This document shows, in pieces, positions 46,442-57,401 of a stretch of 64,000 nucleotides of DNA. Position 1 is the first letter of the stretch; every line of letters begins with the position of its first letter. Source of the DNA: Emcibacter sp. SYSU 3D8 (GTDB lineage Bacteria; Pseudomonadota; Alphaproteobacteria; SMXS01); NCBI RefSeq assembly GCF_039655875.1, contig NZ_JBBYXK010000001.1, positions 682,001 to 746,000 of the forward strand, read 5' to 3'. The notes beneath the pieces were generated by a model. That model saw only the letters and a program-made list of their open reading frames with translations, ran no database searches and was not told the DNA's origin. The position numbers were made by a program, and so were the translations under genes.

Positions 46442-46903
46442 ATGAACCGTATCACGCTTGAGCCCATCGGCACGGTGCGCAACGAACGGACCGAGCCGAT
46501 CGACGACGGCTGGGATGCCGTCGAGAGCCGCATCGTGCTCGACGGCCGGTTCGGCGCCGACGCACTCGCCGGCCTCGGCGCCTTCTCCCATATCGAAGTG
46601 CTGTTCGCCTTCCACCTGGTCAGCGACGAGAAGGTCAACACCGGCGCCCGGCATCCGCGAGGCCGCGAGGACTGGCCCGAGGTCGGGATCTTCGCCCAGC
46701 GCGGCAAGGACCGGCCCAACCGGCTGGGGCTGTGCACCTGCCCGCTGATCAGGGTGCAGGGGACCGCGCTGACCGTGCGCGGCCTGGACGCCATCGACGG
46801 CACGCCGGTGCTGGACATCAAGCCCTGGATGAAAGGCTTCGCCCCGCGCGGCGAGATCCGCGAGCCGGACTGGGCCGCCGAGATCATGCGGGATTACTGG
46901 TAG
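46442..46903 (+). CDS. trmO: TrmO/YaeB-type tRNA (N6-threonylcarbamoyladenosine) methyltransferase
   Basis: 153 residues of the UPF0066/TsaA beta-barrel family. Conserved elements are the N-terminal PIGTVRNERTEP, the SAM-site HPRGREDWPEVGIFAQRGKD and RPNRLGLCTC, followed by LDAIDGTPVLDIKPW. Bacterial TrmO methylates t6A37 of some tRNAs; short members without the C-terminal domain may have other substrates. It begins immediately after the TIGR02588 stop, so translation is coupled. Confidence 0.85.
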   Translation: MNRITLEPIGTVRNERTEPIDDGWDAVESRIVLDGRFGADALAGLGAFSHIEVLFAFHLVSDEKVNTGARHPRGREDWPEVGIFAQRGKDRPNRLGLCTCPLIRVQGTALTVRGLDAIDGTPVLDIKPWMKGFAPRGEIREPDWAAEIMRDYW

Positions 46904-46916
46904 CCTCACCCTCGGT

Positions 46917-46943
46917 CGTCATCCGGCGAAGGCCCGGATGACG
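46917..46943. repeat. Intergenic palindromic repeat between convergent genes
   Basis: CGTCATCCGG...CCCGGATGACG between the convergent trmO and thiC genes. The hairpin could also act as a bidirectional transcription terminator or RNA stabiliser, but no T-run follows. Confidence 0.7.
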
Positions 46944-46970
46944 ATATGAGAAGCGGTGCGAGCGGAGCCC

Positions 46971-48827
<1,857 letters not shown>

Positions 48828-48868
48828 TCAAAAATAGGCCATGTGCGGGAAATGGAGTGTCCGGAAGC

Positions 48869-48957
48869 TCCTTCCCTTCGCCGGCATGACCCGGATCAGG
48901 TTCGAAGGGTTTGCGCGGCTCTTCCCCGCGTCCTCTCAGCCCTGCGGGCACCCCTGG
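48869..48957 (-). promoter_or_regulatory. TPP riboswitch (THI-box) upstream of thiC
   Basis: Read on the minus strand, the region holds GGGGTGCCCGCAGGGCTGAGA and then AACCCTTCGAACCTGATCC and GGGTCATGCCGGCGAAGGG, the conserved core of the THI element. The aptamer ends about 57 nt before the thiC ATG. TPP binding would be expected to hide the ribosome site or cause premature termination. Outer boundaries are approximate. Confidence 0.95.
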
Positions 48958-49064
48958 AACGAGCCCACTATGTGACCCAAACCCCCGCCACGTCAACCGG
49001 CACCGGAAGACCCAGGTCGATTCCGGACTTGCCGCCGCGCTGATTCAGATATATCTGTTTATTA

Positions 49065-49098
49065 GTTATAACGAATATATCGTTATATCTATAACGAT
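49065..49098 (+). promoter_or_regulatory. Double palindromic operator before the PadR gene
   Basis: Two overlapping perfect inverted repeats lie in the AT-rich leader: TATAACGA-ATATA-TCGTTATA (49067-49087) and ATCGTTATA-TC-TATAACGAT (49079-49098). The half-site TATAACGA therefore occurs three times in alternating orientation. The site is just upstream of the start codon, so binding would block transcription or translation. Autoregulation by the PadR/NfeR-like product is inferred from position. Confidence 0.75.
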
Positions 49099-49108
49099 GA
49101 GGATCCAG

Positions 49109-49726
49109 ATGCACCATCACTTCAAGGACGCCCTGTTCGGCCGGTCGCACGCACGCGGCATGCGCCATGGCCAGCGGGAGGACCGTCAGGAGGCCATGCG
49201 CCGCGGCGGCGGCCGGATCGGCCGGTTCCTGGCCCACGGCGACCTGCGCTTCCTGCTGCTCAAGCTGATTTCGGAAAAGCCGAGTCATGGCTACGAGCTG
49301 ATCAAGGAGATCGAGGACCGGGTCGCCGGCGCCTACACGCCCAGTCCCGGCGTAATCTACCCCACCCTCACCCTGCTCGAGGAACTGGGCTGGGCGCGCG
49401 TGGCCCGGAGCGAGGGCACGAAGAAATTGTTCGAGGTCACGGCGGACGGCCTGCTGGCAATCGAGGCCAACAAGGCCACCGTCGACGATATTTTTGCGCG
49501 CATGGACAGGGCCCATGCCGAAAGGGAAGCCCAGCCGGCGGAAGCAGAAGGCGATGTCGCCGCCTTCTGGAAGCACCGCCACCGCCACCGTGAGATGCGC
49601 AACGCCCTGCACGAATTGCGCGATGCCTTGCGTCACCGGGCGTTCGAGCGTGCGCTCGACGAGTCCCAGGTGGACAGCATCGTCGACATCATCCGCACCG
49701 CAACCAAACAGATCCGCGGCGCCTGA
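49109..49726 (+). CDS. PadR-family regulator, NfeR/YqjI-like (metal responsive)
   Basis: 205 residues. A His/Arg-rich N-terminal extension of about 40 residues (MHHHFKDALFGRSHARG...) precedes the PadR winged helix: HGDLRFLLLKLISEKPSHGY, then AGAYTPSPGVIYPTLTLLEE. The C-terminal dimerisation helix carries WKHRHRHREM. This layout matches YqjI (NfeR) of E. coli, a Ni/Fe-responsive repressor. ATG 49109 is chosen with GAGG 6 nt upstream; ATG 49097 lies inside the palindrome. It is cotranscribed with DUF2218, 11 bp downstream. Confidence 0.85.
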   Translation: MHHHFKDALFGRSHARGMRHGQREDRQEAMRRGGGRIGRFLAHGDLRFLLLKLISEKPSHGYELIKEIEDRVAGAYTPSPGVIYPTLTLLEELGWARVARSEGTKKLFEVTADGLLAIEANKATVDDIFARMDRAHAEREAQPAEAEGDVAAFWKHRHRHREMRNALHELRDALRHRAFERALDESQVDSIVDIIRTATKQIRGA

Positions 49727-49737
49727 AGGAGAACCAC

Positions 49738-50022
49738 ATGACCCGGTCCAGCGCGACGATCGAAACCGAATTTGCCAGCCGTTACCTGCAGCAACTCTGC
49801 AAACACTTCGCACACAAGATACCGGTCGAGTTCTCGAAGACCGCGGGCCGTATGGAATTCGAGGGCAACACCTGTCTGCTGGAGGCCGATCAGAAGGCGC
49901 TGACCATCTCCATCCAGGCGGCCGACGCCGATATCAACAGAAGGCTGCAGGATGTCATCGTGCGCCACCTCGACCGCTTCGCGTTTCGCGACAGGCCGGA
50001 GGTGCGCTGGAAGGCCGGTTAA
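49738..50022 (+). CDS. DUF2218 family protein
   Basis: 94 residues, the full length of the DUF2218 family: SSATIETEFASRYLQQLCKH at the start and QDVIVRHLDRFAFR near the end. The fold is a small alpha/beta protein and its function is unknown. In many proteobacteria these genes lie beside siderophore-interacting or ferric-reductase genes, which points to iron metabolism. Here it follows the PadR gene by 11 bp with GGAGAA before the ATG. Confidence 0.85.
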   Translation: MTRSSATIETEFASRYLQQLCKHFAHKIPVEFSKTAGRMEFEGNTCLLEADQKALTISIQAADADINRRLQDVIVRHLDRFAFRDRPEVRWKAG

Positions 50023-50144
50023 TCCCGGCAATCTTCGGGAGGGATCGGTTGCAGATGAATTCAATTCAAAGTTGAAATATCCATTGAATGAGGCGAAGGC
50101 CGGCGATATTGTGGCGAAAGTAAGATCAACACAGAGTGGATCCC

Positions 50145-50339
50145 ATGACCGCGCACCTCGCCAATCATCCCGGAACCGTGAACCTGTTCGCCCGGCGCAC
50201 CCGCGGGGAATTGGTGGAGATGCTCGTCCGGGCTCACCGCAACGGCGACTCGGGCATGACTGAGACCTGCAACGCGGAGCTCGACCAGCGTACGCGGCAA
50301 TACCGTGACTCCGGCCGGGCGGCCCTCGGTCCGCGCTAG
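50145..50339 (+). CDS. Small protein of unknown function
   Basis: 64 residues, charged, with LFARRTRGELVEMLVRAHR and RQYRDSGRAALG, probably two amphipathic helices. The ATG is at 50145, with a GTG at 50136 as an alternative; the ribosome site is weak. It lies 122 bp after DUF2218. No family recognised. Confidence 0.45.
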   Translation: MTAHLANHPGTVNLFARRTRGELVEMLVRAHRNGDSGMTETCNAELDQRTRQYRDSGRAALGPR

Positions 50340-50414
50340 GCGTCTCTCCCCGCCAGGGCATCCGATACACGTTCTGCCTGCGGCGGCGGGATGAAAGCCC
50401 CAGACCAGCCGGAA

Positions 50415-51502
<1,088 letters not shown>

Positions 51503-51506
<4 letters not shown>

Positions 51507-52162
51507 TCCGTGCCCCCAGGCTGTTTGCCGTATGTCGCATAGCGCGCCAGCGCCTCGTCCATCTCGGTCTCGGTCAGCAGCACGGGCGTGCCGGTCTGGC
51601 GGGCGATGCAATATTGCCGCGCCAGCGCCTCGACCTCGACGGCGAGCGACAGGGCACGCTGCATGTCGGTCTCGCACACGATCATGCCGTGATTGGCGAG
51701 CAGGCAGGCCTTCCGGCCTTCCAGCGCCGTCACCATGGCTGACGACAGCTCGGCGCTGCCATAGAGCGCGTAGTCCGAACAGCGGATATCCGGCCCGCCC
51801 GCCGCGGCCACCATGTAATGGAATCGCGGAATGCCTTCGCGCAGGCACGACAGCGCCGTGGCATAGGGCGGATGGGCGTGCAGCACCGCGTTCATCTCGG
51901 GCCGCGCCCGGTAGATGTCGCAATGCATGCGCCATTCGCTCGACGGCGCCCGCGCGCCGTGCGCATGGCCGTCGAGGGTGACATAGACCAGGTCGGCGGG
52001 CGTCAGCGTCTCGTAGCGCAGGCCCGTCGGCGTCACCAGAAAGCCTGCCAGCCAGCGCGCCGAGCCATTGCCGGACGTGCCGTGGTTGACGCCCAGCGCC
52101 GTCATGGCGCGGCACGCGTCGATCACGGACTGGCCGATGGAATTGCGGTCGCTGGCGGTCAT
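51503..52162 (-). CDS. Class II aldolase (FucA/Ald2-like), probable 5-deoxy- or 5-methylthio-ribulose-1-P aldolase
   Basis: 219 residues if it starts at ATG 52162 (TTG 52198 also open). Residues match fuculose-1-P aldolase at a constant offset of three: E76 in SSEWRMHCDIY, H95 and H97 in VLHAHPPYATALS, and H158 in LLANHGM. These are the catalytic Glu and Zn ligands. Coupled to mtnA, it probably cleaves the MtnA product into DHAP and an aldehyde, as in the DHAP shunt of Rhodospirillum rubrum (Ald2). A MtnB dehydratase is the alternative; length and residues favour the aldolase. Confidence 0.82.
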
Positions 52163-52246
52163 CGGGGCATCGGTCGTATCTGGCTCATGCACGCGCAACA
52201 GGTACTACACGCTGCGGTGAAATTCGCAACCTCCCTGCGCGCAATC

Positions 52247-52597
52247 CTAGGCCATCAAGGTCAGCGTGTTGCCCGACGGATCGCGGAAATAGGCGAGTGT
52301 CCCGCCCCAGGGCTGCGTCTCGGGCTCGCCCACGAACGGCACGCCCCTGGCGGTGAGGTCGCGGTAGGTCGCGTCCATGTCCTCGACGATGATCGACACG
52401 CCGACGAAGCGGCCGGGCGAGCCGCCCATGGCCGATTCTCCGTCCGATCTGGTGACGATGAACTGCACCGGCTCGACTTCCACGCCGAACGCGCCCACTT
52501 CGGCGATCTCCCAGGCCAGCTTCAGGCCGAGCGTATCGACGTAAAAGGCCCGGGCGGCGGCGATATCGTCGACGAGGATCTGGATGCCGTAAACTTT
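52247..52597 (-). CDS. VOC (glyoxalase/bleomycin-resistance) superfamily protein
   Basis: 116 residues, two beta-alpha-beta-beta-beta modules: YGIQILVDDIAAARAFYVDT and VSIIVEDMDATYRDLTARG, ending AYFRDPSGNTLTLMA. Members bind a metal ion and include glyoxalase I, dioxygenases and resistance proteins. GTG 52597 follows GGGAGAG and gives the standard VOC N-terminus; the longer frame to 52672 is not convincing. Confidence 0.83.
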   Translation of the reverse strand, partial: KVYGIQILVDDIAAARAFYVDTLGLKLAWEIAEVGAFGVEVEPVQFIVTRSDGESAMGGSPGRFVGVSIIVEDMDATYRDLTARGVPFVGEPETQPWGGTLAYFRDPSGNTLTLMA

Positions 52598-52610
52598 CAC
52601 AATTCTCTCC

Positions 52611-53069
52611 CTAACGGTCCTTATGCCAGTCGGCCACGCCCCAGGACTCGGCAAGCGATTCCCGGCAGGCATGGGCCAGCTTCAGCGATAACTGCCTGAT
52701 CTCGCCCTTGTCCGCGCCGGCCTGAAGGCCACGGCCAAAACCGACCATGGCGGCTTCCACGCCCCGATCCTCGACCAGCGCCAGTTCGCCCCAGTACAGC
52801 GACCAGAATGCTTGTGCCGCCCTGGCCAGTTCAGCCTCGTCGTCGGACGTGGCCAGGGTGGCGGCATTCTTCGTCGCTTCGGTGTAGAGTACAAGCTGCT
52901 TGTCGAGGAACGGCTTGCGCGCCTCGATGCGGCGCGTCTCGGCCTGCTGGTGCTGGACCGTAGTGAACTGGAACACGCCCCAGGCGAAGGTGGCCACGGC
53001 GCCGAGAATGGCCAGGATCCTGCCGATATCGGTAAAGTAGGCCAACGCGCTCGTGCTGGTCTCGGTCAT
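52611..53069 (-). CDS. Single-pass membrane protein, unknown
   Basis: 152 residues with one membrane helix near 15-33 (DIGRILAILGAVATFAWGVF) and a cytosolic helical remainder rich in Ala, Glu and Arg. The FTTVQHQQAETRRIEARKPF segment is a coiled-coil type helix. No family recognised with confidence. It ends 13 bp before the VOC gene and may be cotranscribed with it. Confidence 0.7.
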   Translation of the reverse strand: MTETSTSALAYFTDIGRILAILGAVATFAWGVFQFTTVQHQQAETRRIEARKPFLDKQLVLYTEATKNAATLATSDDEAELARAAQAFWSLYWGELALVEDRGVEAAMVGFGRGLQAGADKGEIRQLSLKLAHACRESLAESWGVADWHKDR

Positions 53070-53122
53070 GGCGCGACGTCTCCCCTGTGTCCTCAGGCCC
53101 GTCAACGGTAACACGGCGGCGC

Positions 53123-53584
53123 TCAGGCTTCCCGCGAATCCATCCAGATGGTGAACGGGCCGTCGTTGACCAGCGACACCTGCATGGACGCTGCGAAGCG
53201 GCCCGTCTCGACGGGCACGCCCTCGGCCGCCAGCAGCGCGCAGAATGCCTCGTAGAGCGCCCTCGCCTCATCCGGCGCGGCAGCGCGGGAGAAACCGGGA
53301 CGGTTGCCCTTGCGCCAGTCGGCCGCCAGGGTGAACTGGCTGACGACCAGCGCCGCGCCGTTCACGTCGCGCACCGACAGATTGGTCTTGCCCGCGTCGT
53401 CCGGGAACAGCCGCATGCGGGCGATCTTGCCGGCGAAATAGCGGGCGTCGTCGCCGGTGTCGCCATGCTCGGCGCACAGCAGCACCAGAAGGCCCGGACC
53501 GATCGCCCCGACCGTCTCCCATTTACCTTCTGGATTGGCCACCGAAACGGCGGCTTCCGTCACCCGTTGCAGCAGCGCAAGCAT
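53123..53584 (-). CDS. dtd: D-aminoacyl-tRNA deacylase
   Basis: 153 residues. DTD removes D-amino acids and glycine mischarged onto tRNA. Signature [18 protein letters not shown] carries the catalytic Thr/Ser region, and [11 protein letters not shown] the Gly-cisPro gate. [15 protein letters not shown] is the standard opening. Length and motifs are canonical. Confidence 0.95.
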   Translation of the reverse strand: MLALLQRVTEAAVSVANPEGKWETVGAIGPGLLVLLCAEHGDTGDDARYFAGKIARMRLFPDDAGKTNLSVRDVNGAALVVSQFTLAADWRKGNRPGFSRAAAPDEARALYEAFCALLAAEGVPVETGRFAASMQVSLVNDGPFTIWMDSREA

Positions 53585-53655
53585 CGCTTCCTCTGGTTTT
53601 GCGCCCCCGTCGGCGCTATGTGTGTCTAAACAACGGATACGCGCAGGACAATGCC

Positions 53656-54321
53656 ATGAAGGTCGCCATCAATCCCGTCACGCCGTTTGCCCAGAACTCT
53701 TGTGTGATCTGGTGCGAGAAAACCATGCGCGGCGCGGTCACCGATCCAGGCGGCGACCTGGACAAGATCCTCGCGGTCGCCGAGGAAAACGGCGTCACCA
53801 TCGAGAAGATCCTGATCACCCATGCCCATCTCGATCACGCCGGCGCCACCGCCGATCTGGCCGAGAAACTGAATGTGCCCATCGAAGGCCCGCACCGGCG
53901 CGACCAGTTCCTGATCGACGCCCTGCCCAAGTCGGCGGCACAATACCGCTTCCCCGAGGCCCGCACCTTCGTGCCGACCCGCTGGCTCGAGGACGGCGAC
54001 ACCGTCACCGTCGGCGAGGAAGTGCTGGACGTGGTGCATTGCCCCGGCCACACGCCCGGCCACGTCGTGTTCATCAGCCGCACATCGCGCATCGCCATCG
54101 TCGGCGACGTGCTGTTCCAGGGTTCCATCGGCCGCACCGACCTGCCGCAGGGCAATTACGGCCACCTGATCGACGCCATCACCAACAAGCTGTGGAAATT
54201 CGGCGACGACATCACCTTCGTCCCCGGCCACGGCGGCACGTCGACCTTCGGCAACGAGCGCAAGTGGAACCCGTTCGTGTCGGATTTCGCGGTCAGCATG
54301 AATAGTGGACAGGGTGTGTAG
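53656..54321 (+). CDS. MBL-fold metallo-hydrolase (YcbL/glyoxalase II-like)
   Basis: 221 residues. The metal site [10 protein letters not shown], the next ligand in [11 protein letters not shown] and [18 protein letters not shown] are those of the short glyoxalase-II/YcbL group. It probably hydrolyses a thioester such as S-lactoylglutathione. ATG 53656 follows CAGGA. It is divergent from dtd with 71 bp between. Confidence 0.88.
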   Translation: MKVAINPVTPFAQNSCVIWCEKTMRGAVTDPGGDLDKILAVAEENGVTIEKILITHAHLDHAGATADLAEKLNVPIEGPHRRDQFLIDALPKSAAQYRFPEARTFVPTRWLEDGDTVTVGEEVLDVVHCPGHTPGHVVFISRTSRIAIVGDVLFQGSIGRTDLPQGNYGHLIDAITNKLWKFGDDITFVPGHGGTSTFGNERKWNPFVSDFAVSMNSGQGV

Positions 54322-54368
54322 TAGACGCACTGCTGCCCTTACGCAGCTGTCTAGCATGAAGGCTGAAG

Positions 54369-54560
54369 ATGGACCTCAGATGGTCACAACTGCGGATTTT
54401 CGCCCGTGCCTTCGGCGCAATCCTCGGCCGGCGCCCGCCGGGTTTTCCCGAGGCCGAACAGTCCTCGCTTACTGAAGAGGAACGCGCGCTTATCGTCGCT
54501 TCGGCATCGCGCGGCGTGAAGCGATCGTTCTTTCGGCGGATCAATCAGGACATATCATAG
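54369..54560 (+). CDS. Small basic protein, unknown
   Basis: 63 residues, Arg-rich (RWSQLRIFARAFGAILGRR), with one possible amphipathic helix. ATG 54369 follows AAGGCTGAAG. It lies 47 bp after the MBL gene. It may be a real small protein or a chance frame; I found no family. Confidence 0.4.
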   Translation: MDLRWSQLRIFARAFGAILGRRPPGFPEAEQSSLTEEERALIVASASRGVKRSFFRRINQDIS

Positions 54561-54627
54561 CGCGCACATGCACACAGTTTCCATCCGGTAACATCGGCGC
54601 TATGCTGGTGCCAAACGGAGGAACATC

Positions 54628-55659
54628 ATGGCCAAGTTGGCGCCCGGTCTGAAGCTGCGTCTCGACCCGCAGGACGAGTACACGCATACGCCCGAAGCGG
54701 CGAAGAACTACAACGAGAGCATGTATTTCAACATGTACGATCCGGCGCAGCGGATCGGCGGCTGGTTCCGCATCGGCAACCGGCCGAACGAGCACTATGC
54801 CGAGATGTCGTGCTGCCTTTACCTGCCCGACGGCAAGGTGGCCTTCATCTTCAAGCGCGCCGAGATCGCGAACAACGACGCCATGGACGCGGGCGGCATG
54901 CGCATCGACGTCATCGAGCCGTTCAAGCGGCTGAAGGTCACCTTCGAGGGCGACGCCTGCCTGCTGTCGGACCCGCACCAGATGGCCAACCCGAAGAAGG
55001 CGTTCGCGGAAAATCCCAAGGTCAAGGTCGCCATGAACCTGGATTACACCGGCGTGTCGCCCATGGATGGCGGCGAGATCGTCAACGAGGACGGCTCGAA
55101 GCTGGCGCTCGATCCGGAGAAGAGCTTTCTGCGCGGCCATTACGAGCAGCACATGGCGGCTGCCGGGACCATCTCGGTCGATGGCCGGTCATGGACGGTC
55201 AACGGCTACGGCGTGCGCGACAAGTCGTGGGGGCCGCGCCACTGGCAGGCGATCAGCTGGTACAAGTGGCTGCCGATGAATTTCGGGCCGGACTTCGGCA
55301 TGGTGATGACCGTCTCCGGCACGCCGGACGGCCAGCGCGCCAGCGGCATGGTGTTCGAGGACGGCCGCTACTGGCCCATCGAGGACGCGCGCATCGAGGC
55401 CGAGTTCGACGAGAACTGGTACCAGAAGTCGCTGACCGCCTGGTGCCGCACGGAAAAGGGCGAATACCGCGTCGACGGCAAGGTCCTGTCGCTGATCCCG
55501 CTGCGCAACCGCCGCACCTCGCCGGACGGCACCCTGCTCAGCACCCGGATCACCGAGGGCATGACCGAATACCGCTGCAACGGCAAGGTGGGCTACGGCC
55601 TGTCCGAGTTCCTCGACCAGGTGATCGACGGCGTGCCGGTGAGTGTGGCAACCGCGTAA
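54628..55659 (+). CDS. CrtC/AttH-like (lipocalin-type) hypothetical protein
   Basis: 343 residues, soluble, mostly beta strand. NESMYFNMYDPAQRIGGWFR, GYGVRDKSWGPRHWQAISWY and CNGKVGYGLSEFLDQV resemble proteins related to hydroxyneurosporene synthase/AttH folds and to DUF7064-like proteins found in bacteria that degrade hydrophobic substrates. Catalysis is not proven for this group. GGAGG precedes ATG 54628. Confidence 0.65.
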   Translation: MAKLAPGLKLRLDPQDEYTHTPEAAKNYNESMYFNMYDPAQRIGGWFRIGNRPNEHYAEMSCCLYLPDGKVAFIFKRAEIANNDAMDAGGMRIDVIEPFKRLKVTFEGDACLLSDPHQMANPKKAFAENPKVKVAMNLDYTGVSPMDGGEIVNEDGSKLALDPEKSFLRGHYEQHMAAAGTISVDGRSWTVNGYGVRDKSWGPRHWQAISWYKWLPMNFGPDFGMVMTVSGTPDGQRASGMVFEDGRYWPIEDARIEAEFDENWYQKSLTAWCRTEKGEYRVDGKVLSLIPLRNRRTSPDGTLLSTRITEGMTEYRCNGKVGYGLSEFLDQVIDGVPVSVATA

Positions 55660-55666
55660 TAATCAG

Positions 55667-55807
55667 CGTCATCCCCGCGCACGCGGGGACCCAGATGGGG
55701 AAAGGGCGATGGCCGCGGTGTCGTTCGGTTACGACAAACTTCTTCACGGCCCTGACAAAGGTCCGAGCCCTACGAAGAGCTGGGTCCCCGCGTGCGCGGG
55801 GATGACG
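55667..55807. repeat. Inverted-repeat element with perfect 28-bp ends
   Basis: Two 28-bp palindromic units at 55667-55694 and 55780-55807 are exact reverse complements. They begin with CGTCATCCCCGCG and end with GGGGACCCAG (or its complement), and flank 85 bp of unique sequence. The whole looks like a small non-autonomous element or REP doublet. The single copies near 32.9, 36.0 and 46.9 kb match its outer part. Confidence 0.85.
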
Positions 55808-55877
55808 ATTTTTTGTGTGGTAGATATTATTCATCGGGCCCAAATATCCTGAACGAAACCACCCAAGGAGCCCTCCC

Positions 55878-56744
55878 ATGCCCTCACCCGTCGAACTGGT
55901 CATCGAGCCCCGGCCCCGCGATCTGGGCGGGTTCGAGGTGCGGCGCGTGCTGCCGTTCGTGACGCGGCGCATGGTGGGACCGTTCGTGTTCCTCGACCAT
56001 ATCGGCCCGGCCGTGTTCGCGCCGGGCACCGGCGTCGACGTGCGGCCGCACCCGCATATCGGGCTGGCTACCGTCACCTATCTGTTCGAGGGCGAAATGA
56101 TGCACCGGGATAGCGTCGGCGCGGTGCAGAACATCATGCCGGGCGACGTCAACTGGATGACCGCCGGGCGCGGCATCGTGCATTCCGAGCGGACGGCGCC
56201 CGAGGCGCGGGCGCGCGGCTTTGCCATGCACGGCATCCAGGCCTGGGTGGCGCTGCCGGTGGAGGACGAGGAGACCGAGCCCAGCTTCCACCATCACGGC
56301 AAGGACAGCCTGCCGATGATCGAGCACGACGGTGTCAGCCTGCGGCTGATCGCGGGATCGGCCTATGGCAAGACGTCGCCGGTCAAAACCTATTCGCCGA
56401 CCTTCTATCTGGACGCGGTCATGGCGGCGGGCAGCACGCTGCCACTGACCGGCGAGCACAAGGAGCGCGCGGCCTATATCGCCGAGGGGACAATCGATGT
56501 CGCGGGTGAAGCGTATGAAAGCGGCCGCATGCTGGTCTTCGCCCCGGACACAGAGGTGACACTCCGTGCCCAGTCGGATGCGCGATTGATGCTGCTGGGC
56601 GGCGCCAATATCGGGAAACGGCACATCTGGTGGAATCTGGTATCGAGCCGGCCCGAGCGCATCGAGCAGGCCAAGGCCGCCTGGAAGGAGCAGCGGTTCC
56701 CGCCGGTGCCGGGCGAAACCGAGTTCACGCCCCTTCCAGAATAG
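55878..56744 (+). CDS. Pirin family protein
   Basis: 288 residues, two-domain cupin. The metal site is formed by [15 protein letters not shown] and the later GIVHSERT. The [10 protein letters not shown] segment is typical of pirins. Bacterial pirins are metal-binding regulators, and some have quercetinase-type dioxygenase activity. ATG 55878 follows AAGGAG. It is downstream of the palindromic element. Confidence 0.9.
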   Translation: MPSPVELVIEPRPRDLGGFEVRRVLPFVTRRMVGPFVFLDHIGPAVFAPGTGVDVRPHPHIGLATVTYLFEGEMMHRDSVGAVQNIMPGDVNWMTAGRGIVHSERTAPEARARGFAMHGIQAWVALPVEDEETEPSFHHHGKDSLPMIEHDGVSLRLIAGSAYGKTSPVKTYSPTFYLDAVMAAGSTLPLTGEHKERAAYIAEGTIDVAGEAYESGRMLVFAPDTEVTLRAQSDARLMLLGGANIGKRHIWWNLVSSRPERIEQAKAAWKEQRFPPVPGETEFTPLPE

Positions 56745-56771
56745 CCATCGGCAGATCGAACCCGGAGCGGC

Positions 56772-57176
56772 TTACTGGGCCGGCTTGCCGGCCTTGGTGA
56801 CTTCCTCGAACTCACCCAGCGGGCACGGACCGTAGACGGCGCCGCCGGTCGATATCGGGGTGATCACGTCCACATTGCACAGCTTGTTGAGACCGCGCAG
56901 CGTGTAGCTGAACCCGTCCTGCATCTTCAGGCCCGAACACCGGTGCGGCAGGTGATTCATGTACAGCTTGTTGCCGTTGGTGCGGAACAGGATGTTCTGG
57001 TTGTCGATGACATCCGTTTCCTTGATCTGGTAGGTGTCGAGGCAATTCACCGTCTTGCCGGTGGGCTGATACTGGGCCAGCTTTTCCTCGGAAGAGGCCG
57101 CCAGCGACGCCCCGGCTAGAGCAAGGGACGCAACCGAAGCGGCTGCCGCCGCCAAAGCGATCCGATGGAGTTTCAT
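56772..57176 (-). CDS. Small secreted protein, DUF6491-like
   Basis: 134 residues with a signal peptide ending near ASLAAS. The mature part has NCLDTYQIKETDVIDNQNIL, HRCSGLKMQDGFSYTL and KLCNVDVI, with four Cys likely disulfide linked. This fits the small periplasmic DUF6491 family, of unknown role. ATG 57176 is chosen for the signal peptide; the frame is open to 57236. It is divergent from feoA. Confidence 0.75.
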   Translation of the reverse strand: MKLHRIALAAAAASVASLALAGASLAASSEEKLAQYQPTGKTVNCLDTYQIKETDVIDNQNILFRTNGNKLYMNHLPHRCSGLKMQDGFSYTLRGLNKLCNVDVITPISTGGAVYGPCPLGEFEEVTKAGKPAQ

Positions 57177-57364
57177 GATACGGCTCCTGATGTTGCAATG
57201 GGCTGTAGGTAGTAAGTTCGAAAGAATATTAAACACTTCCTATACGCAGGCTGAACGGATATGGGGATTGTTGGTTCCCGGCATCATTTTTTTGCGCGAG
57301 ATCAATGCTGGCCGTGGCGCCAACATTCACCTTAACAAAACCTTGAAATCTGATACATTGCGGC

Positions 57365-57384
57365 GCAAGTTGGGAATGACTTGC
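57365..57384 (+). promoter_or_regulatory. Candidate operator before feoA
   Basis: The inverted repeat GCAAGT-N8-ACTTGC ends 17 bp before the feoA ATG. The same half-sites meet as ACTTGCAAGT upstream of TonB receptor 1. An iron-regulator role (Fur/Irr family) is inference from the adjacent iron genes; the sequence does not fit the classical Fur box well. Confidence 0.4.
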
Positions 57385-57401
57385 AGTTGCATGGGAAACC
57401 G

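Noticed and set aside
55667-55807. Possible CRISPR repeats, since the units look like type I-E repeats (CCCCGCGCACGCGGGG core)
   Set aside because: Only two units, in opposite orientation, no spacer series and no cas genes. They fit a palindromic intergenic element better.
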